Notes under the pieces: model-generated | Seen by the model: only the letters and a program-made list of their open reading frames with translations | What the model was told of the DNA's origin: nothing | Databases searched by the model: none | Program-made: the position numbers and the translations under genes | In this document: in pieces, positions 20,835-24,996 of the stretch | Position numbering within the stretch: the first letter of the stretch is position 1 | Layout of the letters: each line of letters begins with the position of its first letter | Source: Echinostoma caproni | Lineage: Eukaryota; Platyhelminthes; Trematoda; Plagiorchiida; Echinostomatidae | DNA length: 24,996 nt | Direction: 5' to 3' | Assembly: GCA_900618425.1 (NCBI GenBank) | Contig: UZAN01043151.1 | Coordinates: 13,671 to 38,666, forward strand

Positions 20835-21165
20835 ACATGCAACAATTAACCAGGTTGTGAAAGTTTCCAACCGAGTCATAACCCCGGAGGCTAGCGCTGA
20901 GATTAGCGAGGCGTGATAGCCGCGCCTAGCTCGCAAAGATGGGTTATGCTATATCGTGTAAATAGAAGATGAAAAACGGTCTGATCATTTGCTCCGGGGT
21001 GTCCGAGTGGGTACGTTCTACCTGTGAGGTCCCGGGTTTGTAATCCTCAGTTGGGTCGATGGATTCGCCCACTGTTGACGAGATCTAACCAGGTCAAAAA
21101 ATCTATCCAGGGCTTCACAGCTTTTCAGTTCACGCCTCATTTACACAACGAATTCATCGTATAAA
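20835..21165 (+). mobile_element. Ribozyme repeat, family 1 copy 3
   Basis: The plus strand matches the minus strand of 765-1085 along its length. It begins with AGGTTGTGAAAGTTTCCAACC, continues through GATGGGTTATGCTATATCGTG and ACGGTCTGATCA, then a tRNA-like part (box A-like TCCGAGTGGGTAC near 21003, box B-like GGGTTTGTAATCC near 21033), a decayed ribozyme core and the tail CACAACGAATTC. It proves that the 150-bp upstream part belongs to the element. Confidence 0.8.
21068..21113 (+). ncRNA. Hammerhead-type motif, copy 6 (decayed)
   Basis: TTGACGA (21075-21081) stands for CTGATGA. Stem-loop II GATCTAACCAGGTC (21082-21095) still pairs with one G.T. GAAAC has become AAAAA and the cleavage triplet is ATC. 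It is recognisable only by alignment to the other family 1 copies. Confidence 0.5.
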
Positions 21166-21306
21166 GACCTTTCTTACCGACTGGTCCATTGGTTGGACTA
21201 AGAAATTCGTTCCAGGTAAAACTGTCCAGTACACATGCTATTTCAACTCAGCCATTTTCAAAACACATCTTACATGGTGACCAGAGCCACGCAAGGTGGG
21301 ACTTAC

Positions 21307-21477
21307 TCGAGTCCATTGTTTGGCTGATGGGACGAGGCGGACCATCTTGCGGTATGGAATGCCAGGTCAGAGTAGGTAGCGGAACACCCCAAGCTTTACA
21401 GTGCAACACAGTCGTGTCACCCTCTTGCACGACCACTCGGATAGGACTGGAACTGTTCTCGTAGATGATCGGAGGGA
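21307..21477 (-). CDS. Ig gene exon: first half of Ig2
   Basis: The acceptor GCCAACCAG and donor GTAAGT give 2+168+1 bases. The reading starts PPIIYENSSSPIRVVV and carries the B-strand cysteine in TVLHCKAWG and the core tryptophan in PTLTWHS. This is a classic I-set front half. Joined to exon 22776-23006, the split codon G+TC makes Val, giving IVLVPPII, the canonical lachesin-type Ig1-Ig2 linker. An N-glycosylation site (NSS) is present. Confidence 0.92.
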
Positions 21478-22101
21478 CTGGTTGGCAACAGGCGTGGATG
21501 GACAAATGAATGGGTAGACCGATTATGGAACGAAGACTGGAGAAACATGCAATACGCGTGAAAACACATGCAAACGCACAATGAAATGACTACACAAGAC
21601 ACGTAAACCGGTGTTGCATGCTCATCGATTGTCGTCTGTTTGCCCACTTTTATTTTCTGTAATACAGCGAGGAGGATGTGTATCCGCACAGTAAATGGAC
21701 ATTTTTCAGTGACTTCAGTTGTTTTATTTTCAGATCAATCGACTACATCTTTTTCCCATTGAACTTTATCAAAACAGAAAGAAGACAAATGTCGCCAGAT
21801 GTTAACATTTCGTCTAATTTTCTCAGTCGCTGACTTAAAACAAACAGGCACATATATAGCACATCGGATGAATCAATTTTGATGAACAAACGTCAGTATT
21901 GACTAGCCTAATAATAATTGATCTATATTTCAGCCACTGACCGTGTAAAGCGTGCTGACACAACCACAGTCAGCCCGTTCCAGTTGAGTGGCTTGTGTTC
22001 TTCATAATCAGGGGCATACAGTTATAACTGTGGATCTCAGTGTTGATCAATAGCATGATCGAGAGAATAAGGATAGAGACGTCCAAGCCATAAGATATTA
22101 C
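21478..22101. other. Intron sequence
   Basis: Intronic DNA upstream (in gene sense) of the Ig2 front exon. Nothing recognised. Confidence 0.35.
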
Positions 22102-22243
22102 CCGAACTCTTCATACTAATTTCAATGGGCACGGCCTTGGAATTCAGTTGGGCCATCTCACTCAAATACCAAACTACGCCATCTATGTGGATTTGTTCAA
22201 TACTAATTGTATACTGATCATTTTCACGGATGCCAATGGTATC
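22102..22243 (-). CDS. Candidate alternative exon for the second half of Ig1
   Basis: The acceptor TTCCAATAG and donor GTAATA bound 142 bases (47 codons + 1), phase 0 to 1. The reading shows QYTISIEQIHIDG, then VVWYLSEM and AVPIEISMK, which aligns as E-F-G strands with exon 22776-23006. The F-strand cysteine is tyrosine. It ends in phase 1, so it can join exon 21307-21477 (G+TC gives Val), but it cannot follow exon 22776-23006. It is either a mutually exclusive exon or a decayed duplicate. It is shorter than its counterpart by about 25 codons. Confidence 0.35.
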
Positions 22244-22775
22244 CTATTGGAACATGTTTATAAAATCTAGCATCGCACAAACCACACTTGTTTAGGGAAT
22301 TTCTCTAACAAAGTGTGCAATAAGTTCAAGTGAATCGTAAAAACAGCGAGACGGCAGATGGAAAAACTATCGCGCAGATTAGAAAGTCAGACAGTGCAAA
22401 GTCAGAAAGATGTAAATTTCTCTCATTCCAACGAGCACTATTTGTACTCCAGGTCGGAGAAATCGACTAAGTAGCAGGCATAAGACGAAGCACAAAATCC
22501 TTCGGGCTCATTATGCTACACGAATGTTCATGATTGCACGAAGAAATTCTCAGTGCAATTGCACATCTAAATTGTTCCACTTGCGGCCGTAAACAAGACA
22601 GATGTGTTATCAATTATATTAACAGTAACTGGAGCAAATCTACTGTCTCGATCTAAGGGTACTTGATGGATAAAATCAGTTGTCATGTCACTGAATGTAA
22701 TTCTCGTTTTTCCACTTGACCTAAATGTGTTTTGACTAACAGATCAAACAACAAGAACAACAACAATACACATAC

Positions 22776-23006
22776 CTAACACAATCAGCTCGATTCGCCG
22801 TTTGTACACATTCTGCCCGGTCGAGTAGAGACACAAGTACTCTCCCTCATCTTTGCGCTGCACATTGTCGATGCGTAAATCCATGATTGTTTGGTCAAAC
22901 GAGGACATGTCTAAAATGTAACGAGTGTCCGAATGCAGTCGACGATTGTCGTGAATCAGGTAATCATTTGTGCTGAGCCNTTTGTGCTGAGCCGTTTCCA
23001 CAGGAG
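22776..23006 (-). CDS. Ig gene exon: second half of Ig1
   Basis: The acceptor CTCGGTTTTCAG and donor GTATGT bound this exon. The reading RLSTNDYLIHDNRRL, then DTRYILDMS, IMDLRIDNVQRKDEGEYLC and a closing IELIVL is the D-E-F-G part of a V/I-set Ig domain with the DxGxYxC motif. The exon contains a 13-bp direct repeat around an N (22967-22979, N, 22981-22993). Removing one copy plus the N (14 bases) leaves 217 bases, phase 0 to 1, with an open reading throughout. As printed, the start phase is therefore unreliable. Confidence 0.9.
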
Positions 23007-23717
23007 CTGAAAACCGAGAGGTAAGAAAGTGTACTGTTTTTAAACAGCTGAACTGTGTGACAGATGCAAAAATAGGTACTGAACTCGTTCAGAATAGTAC
23101 TGACCCCGACAATAATCATTCACTTCAATTGTCGTACTATTGGACAAAAATAACATGTTTGAATAAAGAAGCCCAAAACCACAGGTTTGCACAGGTTTGT
23201 GCAAACCTTTGGTTTTGGCTTCTTTATTCAAATTCGTTACAGGAAAACTATGCTTCCAAAAAATAATATGATTAAAATACTGTATGGATAGCCAAATCGT
23301 TCGTATCTTGTCACACTTCATCAGACAGGTAATTCACTATTGTTCTGACCTTTGTCTGTACAAAACGATCACTGTCCTGTGAAGCGGGAGATAAGTATTG
23401 AATCGTGTTATATTCCTCCGAAGCAAGCTTGAACAACGATGAAAAAGCCCGTTCGTCCGCCACCAATTGGATCCCAGTGAAGTAGGTGAAATGGTTGGCT
23501 GGTGCATCCAACACATTTCACAGTAACATGCATGCTGGAACGTTTAATAACCGCGCCAAGAATAGTGAATGCTTGTACCTCACTGAACCTTTTCAGTTCA
23601 TCGCATTTTATTTGCTTTGCTTTGCAGGTTTATCTTTAAGCCCGACCCACGGAGAACCTGTTTGTCAGTGTTTCATCGAGACCCTACCGCCGTTCCCCCC
23701 CCCCTGTCGTCTCTCAC
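23007..23717. other. Intron sequence with a long hairpin
   Basis: The presumed first mapped intron of the Ig gene. It contains the near-perfect inverted repeat at 23158-23232. A 67-codon minus-strand open frame (23311-23514) is not recognisable. Confidence 0.4.
23158..23232. repeat. Near-perfect inverted repeat (hairpin)
   Basis: The left arm TTTGAATAAAGAAGCC..AAAACC and the right arm GGTTTTGGCTTCTTTATTC mirror each other over about 36 bases with three or four mismatches and almost no loop. The centre is AGGTTTGCACAGGTTTGTGC. In RNA this would form one long hairpin. It could be a tiny foldback element or a chimeric-read artefact. Confidence 0.85.
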
Positions 23718-23870
23718 CAGCCAAGCCTCGTATAGTCTCGAGTTACGAGAATACGAGCTGAGGAATATCCTGTCGCACATCTCTGTCCACTCCACTCTGA
23801 CAGCCCGGATTACGTTCGCACTTTAATACCACATTGACGTCACAGGGAAAATCACTTCTTCATTTACACT
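23718..23870 (-). CDS. Possible first-half exon of Ig1 (frame interrupted)
   Basis: The acceptor TTCTTTTCCATAG and strong donor GTGAGA bound this segment. In pieces it reads VNEEVIFP, then DVNVVLKCERNP (a B-strand-like cysteine), then RVEWTE (a C-strand-like tryptophan 10-11 residues on). The final frame ends in phase 0 (TGG CTG|), matching the corrected start of exon 22776-23006. The three pieces are in different frames, so sequence errors or decay must be assumed. The call rests on position, phase and two residues only. Confidence 0.3.
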
Positions 23871-24760
23871 CTATGGAAAAGAACTTCAGCATGTTACATG
23901 ATCCAAGCCCCCAGCGACGTGATCATTCCGATATTTTCTAACAAGATGGAGCTGGTCACAGTTTAATGAAACTTTTCTCTACTGTTGAGGTAAATACTTA
24001 ATACCAGCAGTGGACATCAGACAATTTTCGGTGTTCAAACTTCCATGTCTGTAGGTTGCAGTTCCTAATCAGTGATTTGTCCCTCGTATTCTTTTTCACC
24101 TTCGCCCTCTTCCTTCTTTTTTATAAGTTTCTCCGTACATCCTTCTGCGAGTTACAAATAAAAACCACAGTTCATAAATGCTTATGACACTGGGCAAAAC
24201 ATATGCTCATCAACAACGCATGCATACATACCACGTTATTGAACAGATCGACAAACATGACTACCTTTTTTGCAGAAATTCACGTTTTACTACTAATAAA
24301 ACAATTAAGTAAGCAAATGAAGAATTCGTTCAGAACATCAAAAGTTTGTTTTTCAAACGGATATCTGAAAGTCGAACAACAAATAGATCCCGTTTGAACA
24401 AGAAGACGAACAATACAAGACACATTTATTCCGATTCCCGAAGTCCCTTCAAAGTGAACTAATCTAGTAGTTATACATTATCGTTATTCAGTGTGTTTCC
24501 CCCATCTTACTCAGTTATTTTTCCTGTTATTTTTTAAGTCTTACCCCGCGGTTTCACCATTATTAGTCGTGTCTCTTATAATCCTGTGAATGAGTTAGTT
24601 TTAAAGCGTTCAATGTGTCACTTATCTTTCTGTGTGAAATTGGCTGAGAGGATTCTCACTACCAATTACACGCAGATCTGACAAGTTGTAGTTCCCATCA
24701 TTCACCACACTCCCAATTCCACCAAATTCCATCTCGAATTAGCGCTTCCCGCAGTTCATC
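23871..24760. other. Unassigned stretch
   Basis: AT-rich DNA between the candidate Ig1 exon and the FABP-like exon. I recognise nothing in it. Confidence 0.35.
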
Positions 24761-24769
24761 CATGCTGTA

Positions 24770-24933
24770 TCTTTCTGATCTACTCATAAACGAAGAGCGG
24801 ACAGTAAGTGAACTTTGTTTTAACCTTGGATTATGAAATATCCCCATGTATGTAAACATTTTCTCCCCGTTGATTATGTACATTGTGGTAGTTGGCTTGT
24901 ATGATTTTTTTAACTGAAAGTTGAGCCCCAATG
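24770..24933 (-). CDS. Possible fatty-acid-binding-protein exon 2
   Basis: After an acceptor TTTTGCAAG the reading begins (A)LGLNFQLKKSYKPTTTMYI, then INGEKMFTY and FHNPRLKQSSL. Intracellular lipid-binding proteins have ALGVxF...KPTTxI..xGD at exactly the exon 1/2 border, in phase 1 as here. The second half fits the family poorly (no EFDETTADxR), and no clear donor is visible at the expected 173 bases, so it may be a pseudogene or a chance match. The frame stays open to about 24698. Confidence 0.3.
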
Positions 24934-24996
24934 CTTGCAAAAGTTAAACGTAGGCTGAGCCTAACATCGATATTTTATATGATAACGGGGTGAACG

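Noticed and set aside
23311..23514. 67-codon minus-strand frame upstream of the Ig1 exon
   Set aside because: No Ig strand pattern (no cysteine or tryptophan), and no phase-compatible splice borders seen.

Overview
This is a eukaryotic, intron-rich and repeat-rich nuclear window. It most likely comes from a parasitic flatworm (a trematode, less certainly a cestode). I infer this from short exons with GT..AG borders, abundant CR1/Jockey-type LINE relics, a Penelope-like element, and tRNA-headed SINE-like repeats. Those repeats carry a hammerhead-ribozyme core whose stem-loop II is almost identical to the one known from schistosome Sm-alpha repeats. I see no bacterial-style operon and no CRISPR array.

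Layout. Positions 375-3633 (+) hold a decayed LINE ORF2 (endonuclease, linker, reverse transcriptase, C-terminus). It stays in one reading frame for most of its length but is broken by stops and small indels, and a roughly 320-bp ribozyme-bearing repeat (765-1085, -) sits inside its endonuclease. Positions 3.7-7.2 kb are mostly anonymous DNA with one tRNA-like head and a second ribozyme-repeat copy. Positions 7.2-7.7 kb hold a repeat in which a Pol III/ribozyme core is bracketed by inverted arms. Positions 8.11-9.06 kb (+) hold a heavily frameshifted Penelope-like element (reverse transcriptase plus GIY-YIG nuclease). Positions 9.1-14.6 kb are largely non-coding with microsatellites.

The host gene runs on the minus strand through the right part. 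It is a lachesin/IgLON-like cell-surface protein with three immunoglobulin domains, each split over two exons. The well-supported exons are 22776-23006, 21307-21477, 19790-19918, 16203-16391 and 15806-15940. Their junctions are phase-compatible throughout and rebuild the expected 'VPP' and 'FPP' inter-domain linkers. A front half of Ig1 (23718-23870), a possible alternative Ig1 back half (22102-22243) and a possible last exon (14837-14931) are weaker. Its introns hold a second copy of the LINE (17560-18545, -), an inverted pair of ribozyme repeats (18955-19500) and another ribozyme repeat (20835-21165). At the far right a minus-strand exon resembles exon 2 of a fatty-acid-binding protein.

The most interesting signal is the set of six hammerhead-type ribozyme motifs, from intact-looking to decayed. 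They are shared by two repeat families with different heads, and one family is framed by inverted repeats. The second is a phase-matched pair of candidate alternative Ig1 exons. One exon carries a visible 13-bp assembly duplication around an N.
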